Below are positions 1 to 9,875 of a stretch of DNA of 15,662 nt, piece by piece. The stretch is taken from NCBI RefSeq assembly GCF_000611645.1, contig NW_014012543.1, forward strand, positions 2,049 to 17,710, read 5' to 3'. A program made the position numbers and the translations under genes. A model generated the notes under the pieces. The model was given only the letters and a program-made list of their open reading frames with translations, ran no database searches and had not been told where the DNA came from. Each line of letters starts with the position of its first letter. Positions within the stretch are counted from its first letter, which is position 1. Source of the stretch: Monoraphidium neglectum. Its lineage: Eukaryota; Chlorophyta; Chlorophyceae; Sphaeropleales; Selenastraceae.

Positions 1-1066
1 CGTCCGCGCCGCTCGGCGAGGCGGCCCCCTCCTCCTCCTCCTCCTCTTCATAGTAGAGGTCCCCCTCCTCATCCATTTCGCCATCCCCATCACCATCGCC
101 GTGGCCACCTCCACCCTCCTCCGCCTCCTTAATCAGCGGCTGCCGAGGCCGCTGCATGCCCTCCGCCCATTGGTGCCGCGCGTCCGTCGACGGCGCTGAT
201 CCGCTGTGCGACGCCCCCAGCTTGCCGCCCCCGCTGCCGGGCCGCGGGGGCGGTCCTGCCGCACCGCCGGGGCCGCGCTTCGCCACGCCGCCGACGCCAT
301 CGCCGCTGCTCGGGGGGTCGTCCACCTGCATCGCTGCCGCCTCACTGCCGCTGTCGCCACCTGCATTATGGCCGCGCCCGTTAAGCTGCGGTGCTGCTGT
401 TGCTGCTGCGGCGGCCGCGCGCTGCACATCCATCACCATGGCTGAGAAGGCGCCCTCGAGCTGCGGGCTGTGGGGCAGGCCCAGAAATGTTTGGTACAGC
501 GAGTGCAGCTGCTCGCAGTCGCCCGCGCCCCTGCCGCTGCCAACTGCAGTTGCGACCTGACATGTTTCATTGGGGATTGAACGGGTAGGTGATGACGTGA
601 GCGGTCACGGGGCGCAGCGAAAGCGGCCGGCGCGAGATGACAGCTGCCACAGCACAGGCAAGTTTGCACAGGCGAGTGCCCGCCGCCACGGCGTCGCCCT
701 GTCTCGCTTGTGCAATTCCCCCATACCTGCTCCCAACGAGCGCCATGCTCGTGGTAGGCGCGGTAAAACGCCTGCAGCTCCTCGACACCCCAATCGGCAC
801 AAGGCGCTGCCGCCGCGCTCACACCGCCTTTGGCCTGCAGCTGCAGCAGCGCGCGTACCAAGCAGCAATCACCAATCCCTCAGTCGTGATATGTGGCTGG
901 GTGCGCGCCTGGTCGACAGAGTGGCCGCACCCATTTGAAAGTGCTCCAGCCTTTCTTCACCCGGTTCTAGGAGACGTGTGATATCAAGCACAGGCTCACT
1001 TGCTTCACGTCTCGCGCGTGCCCCTTGGCAGCTGGCGACAGGTGCACCCATACGCACCTGAGACAT
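1..1066 (-). CDS. SANT/Myb-domain protein resembling plant ALWAYS EARLY (LIN9-like); 5' part, runs off left edge
   Basis: Read on the minus strand, exon 840-727 encodes a helix with the pattern W-G-V-E-E-L-x-x-F-Y-x-A-Y-x-x-H-G-x-x-W-E-Q (residues about 20-41). It splices in phase 0 (CAG|GTATGG to TGTCAG|GTC) into exon 556-1, which continues VATAVGSGRG and then CEQLHSLYQTFLGLP. This matches the order of the N-terminal SANT domain of plant ALY proteins, LIN9-type DREAM-complex subunits that bind chromatin and control cell-cycle genes. After about residue 75 the protein turns into Ala/Gly/Ser-rich linker, then a Gly/Asp run and seven consecutive acidic residues with YYE near the left edge. The frame is open to base 1, so the C-terminus, where a DIRP domain would lie, is missing. 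The start is uncertain. A candidate is ATG at 1066, a nine-base coding exon MSQ ending CAG|GTGCGT, phase-compatible with 840 (alternative acceptor gives 834). Another single-SANT protein family is possible. Confidence 0.55.
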
Positions 1067-1419
1067 CGGCGATCTGAGGCCTCATTCACTGCATCAGCGG
1101 GCCACCGTTTCTCTGACCATCATCGGTGTTCTTGGAGACGGCACATGAGCCTCGCATAAGGTTTGCGCTGCAACACCAGCAGTGCAAGGCCAACCCCAGC
1201 AAATCCTGCGATGAGCACTTTGCCTTGCACTCTCGTTTTGGCACATAAGCGAAAGCGTGACGACAGGAACGGTGCGAGTGCGTGGCCTGAGCTCGCCAAG
1301 CAATTGTCCATGCAGCTGCCGCCTCATGTTTGAACATCCGCTGAGCATCGGCCAAAGTGAGCCGCTGCACTGCGTGCATCCGGGTCGCACATCACACAGG
1401 GCCTGTGGTTGAGGGTTCT
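1067..1419. other. Spacer between the SANT-protein gene and the E2 gene; no gene seen
   Basis: This stretch separates the candidate start of the SANT-domain gene from the stop codon of the E2 gene; both are on the minus strand. It would hold the E2 3' untranslated region and the promoter of the SANT gene. The reading frames here are short and have no recognisable protein pattern. I saw no TGTAA (the common chlorophyte poly(A) signal) on the minus strand, so the E2 transcript end cannot be placed. Confidence 0.5.
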
Positions 1420-2635
1420 TTACTGCACGCGTGCCACCTTCCGCGGTGGGCCTCCTGGGCTTGCTGGCACATCGTCGATGCTGCACAACTCAGGACGACC
1501 GACCCTGCCATGAGCACCGTCGCCACCATCGCCACGACCACCATCGCTAGCGACGTTGCTCCCGCCAACAGCACTGCCGCTGGCGCCGCTTGGGCCCGCT
1601 GCCGTGCCACTCGAGTCCTGCTGCACCCGGCTGCTAGCCGCCATGCCCTCGGTCGGCGCCACTCCTGCCTTATCTCCGTTGTTGCCGCAGCTGGAGCTGG
1701 CCCCCAGCAGTGTCCCGTCTGCTGCTGCCTCTGACGCTCCACCATTGCTGCCGCCCCGGCCCGCCGCGTGCTCGGCCACCATGCGGCGCGCGGCGCTGTC
1801 GAACAGCGGCCGGTTCCGCAGGTAAGCCTCGGTTGCGTCTTGGTCAAGGGGGTCGTCAGGGTTGGGCTCGGCCAGCAGCTGCCGCACAGCCGCCAGCACC
1901 ATGACCAGGTTGAGCGATGGCCGCCAGGATCCCTGGCGATCACATAGAGAGGAGTTTTTTGGCCAGGTGAGTGCAGACCCAAGGGTACTGGGGTGCGCAG
2001 TGGTCGGGTTGCTGGGTGCTGGGGCCGGAAGAAAGACGCAGTCACCATTGCCCGGGCCGACGCTGTACATGTGAGCAAGCAGTACGGGCTCAAGGACCCC
2101 AGCGTGCTCGGGCGCCGCGCGGTCGCGTTGCCGCACCTTGGGCGGCAGGTCGAGGATGTCGAGGCAGATACGGCCGCTGGAGTCGATGTTGGGGTGGTAC
2201 ACGCGCGTCGCAAACGTCACCTTGGGGGGCTCAAACGGATACCTGCAGTGCGGCCGACAGGGTGAGCGCTTCAACGTGTGGTGTGCTGCTCGGCAGCGCT
2301 CATGGGTCATGGTGCAGCCGCACACACCAGCCGTGTGTCGCTTCCACCGGCCCTCGCACAGGCTGGCACAACACTGTGCGCGCGGGGTGCATTGCAATAA
2401 GCTGCATGCATCCGCTGCGCACGAGTCGTCCTCTGCAGTCCATAGCGTACCGTTCCGGCACATCCACATTGAGCCTGAACACGCCCGCCTCGTACACAGT
2501 GCCGGCAGGGCCTTGCACCTGGGCGCACAGCCGCGTCACGCACGCCCCATCGGCCTGCCACACGCACACGCCCTCCGGCGGCTTCTTGCGCAGCGTTTTG
2601 ATCTCCTTTGCCATGCGATTGTGCAGTGCGTTCAT
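1420..2635 (-). CDS. UBE2T: Ubiquitin-conjugating enzyme E2, UBE2T/UBC37 type
   Basis: E2 enzymes carry ubiquitin on a cysteine thioester and hand it to targets with an E3; UBE2T works with FANCL to monoubiquitinate FANCD2/FANCI in Fanconi-type DNA crosslink repair. Three exons join in frame: 2635-2451, 2242-2137 and 1932-1420, giving 267 residues. The UBC fold covers about residues 1-155: N-terminal helix with KKPPEG (17-22), VPERYPFEPP (59-68), YHPN (77-80), catalytic Cys88 in [20 protein letters not shown] (94-105) and EPNPDDPL (119-126). The [11 protein letters not shown] and LPPKG-x-W features match UBE2T better than generic E2s. ATG 2635 aligns with the UBE2T start; a second Met is residue 8. 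Residues about 156-267 form a Gly/Ala/Ser-rich tail with short acidic and basic patches ending RKVARVQ, longer than in the human protein. The ubiquitination role is secure; the Fanconi assignment is inferred from sequence type. Confidence 0.9.
1933..2136 (-). other. Stop-free, in-frame intron of the E2 gene
   Basis: This 204-base intron (GTGCGG donor, CGCCAG acceptor, phase 0) separates Lys97 and Gly98 of the E2, just after the active-site loop. Its length is a multiple of three and the E2 frame reads through it without a stop. Retention would therefore insert 68 residues beside the catalytic cysteine and not truncate the protein. Homology to E2s shows it is normally removed. Confidence 0.8.
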
Positions 2636-3173
2636 TGCGCAGGCTGCGTGGGCGACGCGCTGCGTGGGCGACGCGCAGTGAAGTGCGAGGGCATTGCAGA
2701 GTATGTGAAACGTGCAGCGGCGCGCTGCAAGTGTGCAGCAGTGCCTGCCACATGCAAGGTTACAGCTGCCGTCTTACTATACGCACATGAGGGTGTTTAC
2801 CAGACCTAAAGAGCCCCTGTTGGTTGCGTGCTGACAGCGGTTCTGCAGCTCTTTGTTGCCAACCGCGTTTGAAATCGCTCTAGATCGAGGGCAACATAAT
2901 CAAGCGGCATACGCACCAATGAGGCAGATACTGCGGCTGTGATGAACATGTGCACAAGTAGTTTGAGGGTGCGGGACGCAACTGGTCACGAGGCGGTCAC
3001 CTGGTGACATTGCACGCACTATTCGCAAGGGACGCCTTCATGCGTCGTTCTATGGTGCTGGATCTTGCATTTGGTTAAAGCTACCACTGACACTCAGCCT
3101 CTTTGGCCGGGACAAGCGTTGGACTCGATCTCCTCTCGGAGCCGACAGACCGGGCCGGAGTGCCCGCGCAGCC
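2636..3173. promoter_or_regulatory. Divergent intergenic region between E2 and ABC1K genes
   Basis: The two genes are transcribed away from each other from this stretch, so it should contain both 5' untranslated regions and both promoters, perhaps shared. It is less GC-rich than the flanking exons in places. No convincing TATA box or factor site could be fixed by eye, and no coding exon is evident. An exact 16-base tandem repeat lies next to the E2 start. Confidence 0.6.
2643..2674. repeat. Exact 16-base tandem repeat (two copies)
   Basis: The unit gctgcgtgggcgacgc occurs twice head to tail with no mismatch. It begins 8 bases upstream of the E2 start codon on the minus strand, so it lies in the E2 5' leader or core promoter. 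Confidence 0.9.
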
Positions 3174-6100
3174 ATGTTATTGGGAATGGCTAGACCAAAC
3201 ATGTGCGCTCGGTCCGTGCCGGCCTCCAGGCCTTCGGGGTTGGTGCACGGCCGGGCCGCGGGCCCTGCGCGCAGACCTCTACCTGGCCTGATTCGGAGTT
3301 CTCAGAGGATGCGCGTGAGGGTTCATGAAGTGAGTTTGGGCATGTCAGCAAGCCCAGGCCAGCACGACGGGTAGATGGGAGATGCCTGTGCATCGCCTGC
3401 GACCTGACGCAGCAGAGCACGGCTGGCGCGGCGCTCTGGCAGGGCCCCTGCGCAGCTCCTGCACAGGATTGTCGCAATGCAAAATACCACTGCAATCACC
3501 ACCGCTTGCGTGCGGGCCGCGCACCACCACGCAGGCCGTGCGCCTGGATGACATCAGCGCCGCCAACAGCGCCGGAAGCGACGGGTACAGCACCAACGGC
3601 GCGCCCAGCAGCAACGGCGCCGCCACCGCCGCTGCGACCCTCAAGCTGCACACGAGCGGCAATGGCAGCAGCAATGGGCGCGGCAAGCACGCCGGCAACG
3701 GGGTGCTCGGCACCATAGACGGTTCCCAGGATGCTGTGGCAGCTGGCCACCTGGAGTTGGCAGCTGTGACAGGCGCCGCAGCCGTCGGGCGGGCTGCAAA
3801 CGGCGCCGCTCCCACCGTCGCCCCACGGGCCACAAGCGGCAGCAGCAGCGGCAACGGCAGGGGCGGCGCCTTTCGGGCTCACCGCGACTCGCTGCTGAAC
3901 ACCATCGACGAAGACCAGATGGCTGCGGCCGCGGGGCACCTCGAGCTCGCGGCAGTGACAGGAGCAGCCGCAACGGCGGCCGCGGCAGGCGAGGCAGTGG
4001 AGGGGGCCGTGGCGGCAGCGGGCGCGGCAGCGGCGGGCGAGGCAGCGGCGCGCGGGGCGGCGGGGCGCAGTGCCGCTGGGACACCGTATCGCAGCCCAGG
4101 CGGGCGCTGGGCCAAGTTCAAGGCTTACTCGGTTTGGCAGGTGGGCAAGCGCGGGGCTTGCACTGCCGCCACGCAGGATGCATGATGCTGAGCAGGATAA
4201 AGCCAGTTGCACCGCAGGCAGACCTGATTGTTCCACAGGCTTATCCTTGCCAGGGCACCCTGCCGGCGCACACCTACACGCGCTGGCGCTCACCTGCACG
4301 CATCCATGCGTATTTACCGCCTACGTCCCCCTACCGCAGCGCACCTTCGCAATCTGGGCGTTCGCTTTTGCGTTTGCCTGGAGATACTTTCTGCTGGGCA
4401 AGGCCTGGAGCTACAAGGGCGGCAGGAAAGGGATGACGTCAGATGCTGTCAGCAGGCGCAAGCGCGAGCTGGCGGTGTGGCTGCGGGAGGGGTTGGTCAA
4501 GCTGGGGGTGAGCGCCACGGCCGGCTGCGGAGCGGGACGGGCGGGGGGTTGTCCAAAACGCAGGGATGTTGCGTGCATGCACGCACGTGCGCGCGTGTTT
4601 TGGCAGGCGTGCGACGGCTTGTGTGGTGGGGCCCGTCATGCGTTGCGGGCATGACCATGCAGCCGTTTTCCGCCGCAAACCGCTCGCCGCGTCCAGCGGC
4701 CCACTTGGCCGTCGCTGTCCAGCTCAGCCCCTCCGCGGCCCTCCATCCTCCCGACTCTCGCCCCTGCAGCCGACCTTCATTAAGATAGGGCAGCAATTCA
4801 GCACGCGCGTGGACGTGCTGTCGCCAGAGTTTGTGAAGGAGCTGGAGAAGCTGCAGGTGAGGACCCAACCACGGCCAGCGGCTGGCGCAGGCCTGATGGG
4901 CGGGTCCCTGGGGCAGGGTCCCGCTTCTGCGCAGTGCGCATTGCTCTCGGCGGCCAGGCGCGGCGCTGCCGCGCGGCCGGGCACGCAGGCAGGCGGCAGC
5001 CAGAGGAGGCGGCTAAGTCACCGCCTCTGTTGATTCTCGCTACCTCACTTCTTGCCACCTGGTCCCCTCATTGACCTGTAATCTCCGCTCGTTTGCAGGA
5101 CAACGTGCCGCCATTTGACAGCGCCACCGCCATGCAGATACTTGAGTCCAACCTGGGGGCACCACCTCACGAGGTGTTTGCAGAGTTCGACTCGACCCCC
5201 ATTGCTGCTGCCAGCCTGGGCCAGGTGGGCGCCGCGCAGCAGGCTCTGCGCCGTGCCCAGCAGCTGGGACGGCCCACCTCGGCGCGCCGCGGTCGCCCGT
5301 TACCTTGGCGCCAAGAGCGCTCCCCGCCGCGGTCGGGCGTTGCGCGGCCTGCGGCTGGCGCAGCCGTCCCGTCTGCTACGATGTGCCTCTCTCACGGCTG
5401 CCGCGTCGTCGCCACCCTGCGGCCCCGCAGGTGCACCTGGCCAAGCTGGAGAGTGGGGAGCGGGTGGTGGTGAAGGTGCAGCGGCCGGGGCTCAAGGAGC
5501 TCTTTGACATTGATCTCAAGAACATCCGGTGAGCGCGAGGGTGCTGTTAGTGAGTATCGTGTGCGCGCGCGTGTGCGTGCGTGCGTCGGCGCGTGCTGCC
5601 TGCATTTCAGGTGCCAGTGCAGTAGGTGAGGAGGGTTTGTTCTGTTCAGCTCCTTTGGGTAGGCGTTCCGAACATGCGGTGAGGGTGGCACAGACTACGG
5701 TGTGACAAGTGTTGTGGGTTGGATCCATGTGTGCGGGGGCCTGAAGGAGCAGAGACCAAGAGCTGTGACGAGGCATGCAGCTGCCTTGCACAGTGCTAGC
5801 AGTGCAGGATCGTAGAATCTGGCCCATATAATGTGCAGAGCACGAGCGACGAGGATGTTGCGGCGAGGGCGGGAAGGCATCTTCTAGCCCACAAGCGGAC
5901 CCGCGCGCCAACAGCACGCGTCGCCGCTGCGACGCCTCCTCTACGTCCCCGCAGGGCGCTGGCGGTGTGGCTGCAAGCGGTGGACTCCGGGGCGGACGGC
6001 GCCGCGCGCGACTGGGTGTCGATCTACGACGAGTGCGGCCGCATTCTGTACCAGGAGGTCAGCTGTTCTAGAGAGGGAGGGGTGCGCTTTAGGCGTGGTG

Positions 6101-9100
6101 CATACTGCAGGGCTGCTGTGTTGGCAGTCGAGGCATTTGCTTGCATGGGTGCCCTGCTGCCACCATAGTCACGTCGCCGCCCCTCGCCCGGCCACACGCT
6201 GAAGATCGACTATGTGCTTGAGGCGGAGAACGCCAACGAGTTCCAGCGGAATTTCAGGGACCTGGATTGGGTCAAGGTGCGCGCGGCCGCGGGGAGGCAT
6301 CGCCGAGCGCGCTCGCCTCGCCAGCCAGGGCGCCAGACCTGCCTGGGCGCCCGCATGACCACCAAGTCGGGCGCCGACCTTGTTTCTGCAGCGGGGGCTG
6401 GCCAATCATGTCGACGACGGATGTAGCCGCGACGACATCATTGGCCTGCCCCCAGCTCCTCGCCCCTCCATTTTGAGGGGAGGGCAACCCTTTATCGACG
6501 CAACGCACTTGTTGCAGGAGCGCACCCACGAACGCACGCATGCACCAACAAACGCACCCATGCACGCGCAACCATGCGCGCACCCATGCATACACCCATG
6601 CGTGCACACTCTGCACCCCCAGGTACCCAAGGTGTACCGGCAGTACAGCACGTCCGAGGTGCTGGTGCTGGAGTATGCCCCGGGGGTCAAGGTCAACGAC
6701 GGCGCTGCCCTGGAGCGCATGGGGCTGGACAGGCAGCGCGTGGCCAAGCTGGCGGTGGAGTCTTACCTCCAGCAAATACTGCGGCACGGCTTCTTCCACG
6801 TGAGCCGCTCGGCGGATTCGGGGGCCCCCTTTGAATTGGCGGGCCGGCGGCTGTCTTTGGCGTGATTTGGTTGGCGGTGTAGCGGTTTCGGGGGTTGCTT
6901 GGGTGGCGGTGCGGAGGATGCGGTGTTGGGGCTGTGGCTACTCGCAGCTGCATATCCCGGGCTTGGCTCCTTCCATGCGAGCCAAATGGGGACGGGTGAT
7001 TGTACTTATGACCGGCGCTTTGTCGCCCTGGTTGTGCTGCGGGTGGCGTCGCGTTCATACGCGCAACAGATTCTAGAGCAGGTGGAGCTCCTGCTGCTTG
7101 CATACGTAGGCGGCCTGGCGCAGTACCAGCGGTCGGCGGGCCGCGTCAATCCTTCCCCCTAACAAGCCTTGCCCTGCTGCGGGCCCCTTAACCCGCCCAG
7201 GCGGACCCCCACCCTGGCAACGTGGCAGTCGACTCCACCGGCAAGCTCATCTACTACGACTTTGGTGAGGGCCCATACGAAGCGTCGAGAAAGTCGGGCA
7301 TTCAACCCGTGGAGAGCTATCGGCTGATTCAACACACAGCCATACTTGCGTGCGCGCACCTGCCAACCTCAGCCTCACCGGCTGCGCGGAGCCAAGTAGT
7401 GCTCGCAGCTGTGCGCGCCATTCAGCGCTCCAGCGCGATGCGTCGGCCGCCCTGCATTTACGCACAACACCCCCAGCAACGCCTGCGTGCAAACATCACC
7501 CACATGACCGCCCTCGCCACGGCTCGCCGTCATCTCCCTCTTGAACTGAAGGCATGATGGGGCGCATTCCTGGGGACGTGCGGGGCGGCCTGATGGAGCT
7601 GTTCTATGGCGTGTACAACCTCGACGCGGACAGATGCCTGGACGCGCTCATCGCCATGGGCGTCCTGGTGGGTGTCAGTCCGACAGTCCGCGCCCTGGGC
7701 CCGCCGCAGGGATGGTCTAATTGGGGAGTCGCTGATTGGGCGGGCGGACGGGCAGGCGCGAGATCCTGGATGCGTTTCATCTGGACAGCTGGTGGTCTGC
7801 AGCTCGGCGGTAGCCGCACGACTCCCTTCGCGCCCGGCATCCGCGGAGGCTGCGACCGACCAGCCGCGGCCAACTAGCCCAGCCGCTGGCCGTGGCGTTG
7901 ACCGCCTTTGACCACGCACCGTACGCCGCCCGCCTTGGCCCGCGTACCCCGCTGCTGCCCGCCAGGTGCCCACCGGCGAGCGCCAGGCCATCCGGCGGAC
8001 GGCGCAGTACCTGCTTACCACTTTCAACCAGCGCCTCGTGGCGCAGCGGGAGGAGCGCAAGGCCAAGGGGGCGGGGTACAACGCGGACTGGAGCGCGGAG
8101 GAGAACAAGCAGGAGATGGAGCGGCAGAAGAAGCTGGCCATTGCTAACATCGGAGAGGTGGGGGGCGCAGAGGTTTTTTGAGTGGGCAGGTGCTCGATGT
8201 GTTTGTTGCGGTGGGGCACGGATGCACAGCAGGGATGGGCACGGGGACAGGGCTCGTGGCATTCCAAAATCTCCAAGGCCTGTATGAATTGACCCCAAGT
8301 GTGGAAGCAGGTGGGGCTGATTAACACCTCGGAGTCCTTGGTGCCCCTCAGGTCGCAACCTGCATGCATCCACCAAAGTCAATTAATCACCGGTCTTGTT
8401 GACTAGCACATTGCTGGAGCTCAAAACCCCACCACTCATACCCCAATTGACAACTCCAGGAGATCCTGGTGGCCGCGGCCGGCCAGCCGTTCCGCTTCCC
8501 GGCCACCTTCACCTTTGTGGTGCGCTCTTTCACAGTGCTTGACGGCATCGGCAAGACGCTGGACCCGCGGTGAGGGCACCCAGCACTCTTTGCCTCATGA
8601 TGCCGCGCAGCCGTGCCCTGGGCAGGGTCGTGAGGAGCTTGCATGCGCCCTGTGGCGCTCATGACTTTGCTTGCGCCATTCGTTGTTGCTGGCGCTTGCC
8701 ATCATGCTCTCACATGCGCTGGACAGCAGCACATTTGCATCCCCGCCAATATCTGAAACTGTCTGCATTTTCAGCAACAGCTGCAGTTCAGCTATCCGAT
8801 AGACAACCACGCACGACTTGGAGGTTAATCAAAGACACACTTCATGCATTAGCGCAGTGAGGCCTTCCTCAGCCAACGAGCAATCGCAACCAACCGCCGC
8901 CCCCTCCCCCTTGTCAACCCTCAACAGGTTTGACATGACAGAGCTGGCGGCGCCCTACGCACGCGAGCTGCTGCTGGAGGCCGCGCCAAAGTTTGCCCAG
9001 ATAGCGGAGGACTTTAAGCGGCGTGTCGCCAACCAGGTATGAATTGTGAAAGGGCGTGCGCTGGGCGTGACCTTGTAGTGGCCCGCGGGTGCACCTCACG

Positions 9101-9875
9101 TGACTCAGGGCACGCAGGGAGTGCGGGGCAGCCATGGTTGGCCAGGAAAATGCCTTAGCGACGGGCAACCCTCGGGGCATTCACTTTCAAGGCAGCACGC
9201 CGCACAGGGCATCAAGCGCTGCATGGCCTCTGGTCGGCCCCTTGCACCTCGTGCTGACCGCTGTCACTTGTCATCACTCGCGCCGCCCCACGCTGTTGAC
9301 GCACGCCCCGCAGAACCGCGCGGTGGCCAACCTGTTCAAGTCGCCCAATCGGCTGGAGGACATTGGCGGTGTCATCAGTCGGCTGGAGAGCGGGGACCTG
9401 AAGCTGAGGGTCAGGGCGCTGGAGGCGGAGCGCGCGCTGCAGCGGGTGCAGGTGCGCGGGGGAAACGCACGAGGGGAGGGTTTGGGGGTCGGGAAGTGTC
9501 GGGGCCTGCGCCAAAGGCGCGTGACGGCACTGAGGCGCGTCTCGTGTGTCAGCTCTGGTTGCCGCGTGGTCGCGCCCGGCGGCCCGCGGCTGTGCCCCTG
9601 GCACACGCCCATGCTTCGCCGTCCCTCCTGATCACGATTGTCAGGCTCAGCACTGCTCCCCATCGTTCTTGCAGGCTTGGCAGAAGGTGATCAGCAGCGC
9701 GCTGGTCGCGTCGACCCTGGTCAACGTCGGCACTGTGCTGTCCGTCAGCGCTGCCACCACCGGGGCTGCCCTCTGCTTCGCTGGCGCGGCGGCGTTCGGC
9801 GCGCTGCTGATCGCCAGCTACCTGCAGGTCGCGCAGCTCGAAAAGCGGGAGCGGCTGCTGGCCGGCGCGTTCTGA
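3174..9875 (+). CDS. ABC1K: Plastid ABC1K (UbiB/aarF-family) atypical kinase, ABC1K3-like
   Basis: ABC1 kinase-like proteins of plastoglobules and thylakoids control prenyl-quinone (plastoquinone, tocopherol) metabolism. Sixteen exons join in frame to 840 residues: 3174-3329, 3535-4140, 4340-4507, 4770-4856, 5099-5224, 5431-5528, 5955-6057, 6205-6276, 6623-6799, 7201-7264, 7552-7667, 7966-8157, 8460-8569, 8928-9036, 9314-9451, 9675-9875. Residues 1-52 are Arg/Ser/Pro-rich with one acidic residue at the very end (transit-peptide-like). Residues 53-235 are a low-complexity extension. Conserved from about 236: KIGQ (315-318), Ala-rich loop AAASLGQV (375-382), Lys396 in [20 protein letters not shown] (447-457), LEYAPG (488-493), HADPHPGN (531-538), DFG (551-553). 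Then come [14 protein letters not shown] and [13 protein letters not shown], typical of plant plastid members. Two hydrophobic segments (about 779-798 and 804-824) may anchor the C-terminus. The kinase core looks intact. ABC1K3 over ABC1K1 is from memory and less sure. Exon 1 is inferred from a GTGAGT donor, phase match and transit-like composition. Confidence 0.93.
3703..3972 (+). repeat. Duplicated 27-residue protein motif in the ABC1K N-terminal extension
   Basis: Copy 1 is 3703-3783 and copy 2 is 3892-3972, 189 bases (63 codons) apart. The pattern is L-x-T-I-D-x-x-Q-x-A-x and then [15 protein letters not shown] in both; 21 of 27 residues are identical. In the identical 15-residue block, 11 codons differ silently and 4 are the same, so the protein sequence has been kept while the DNA diverged. 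I do not know a function for the motif. Confidence 0.85.
5558..5586. repeat. Alternating purine-pyrimidine (GT/GC) tract in ABC1K intron 6
   Basis: Twenty-nine bases alternate strictly between pyrimidine and purine (cg, tg and gc steps), shortly after the exon 6 donor at 5529. Such tracts can adopt left-handed DNA and are unstable in length. Confidence 0.7.
6520..6610 (+). repeat. Degenerate cacccatgc minisatellite in ABC1K intron 8
   Basis: The nonamer cacccatgc occurs exactly at 6555-6563, 6581-6589 and 6593-6601, embedded in related cgcac/catgc words. It fills the 3' end of the intron up to the polypyrimidine/AG acceptor at 6622. Confidence 0.75.

Noticed and set aside
1971..2681. Plus-strand open frame of 236 residues across the E2 gene
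   Set aside because: It overlaps E2 exons and introns on the opposite strand and has no recognisable domain, only Cys/Thr/His-rich noise.
7530..8369. Minus-strand open frame of 279 residues within the ABC1K gene
   Set aside because: It is antisense to three ABC1K exons whose protein sequence is clearly conserved.
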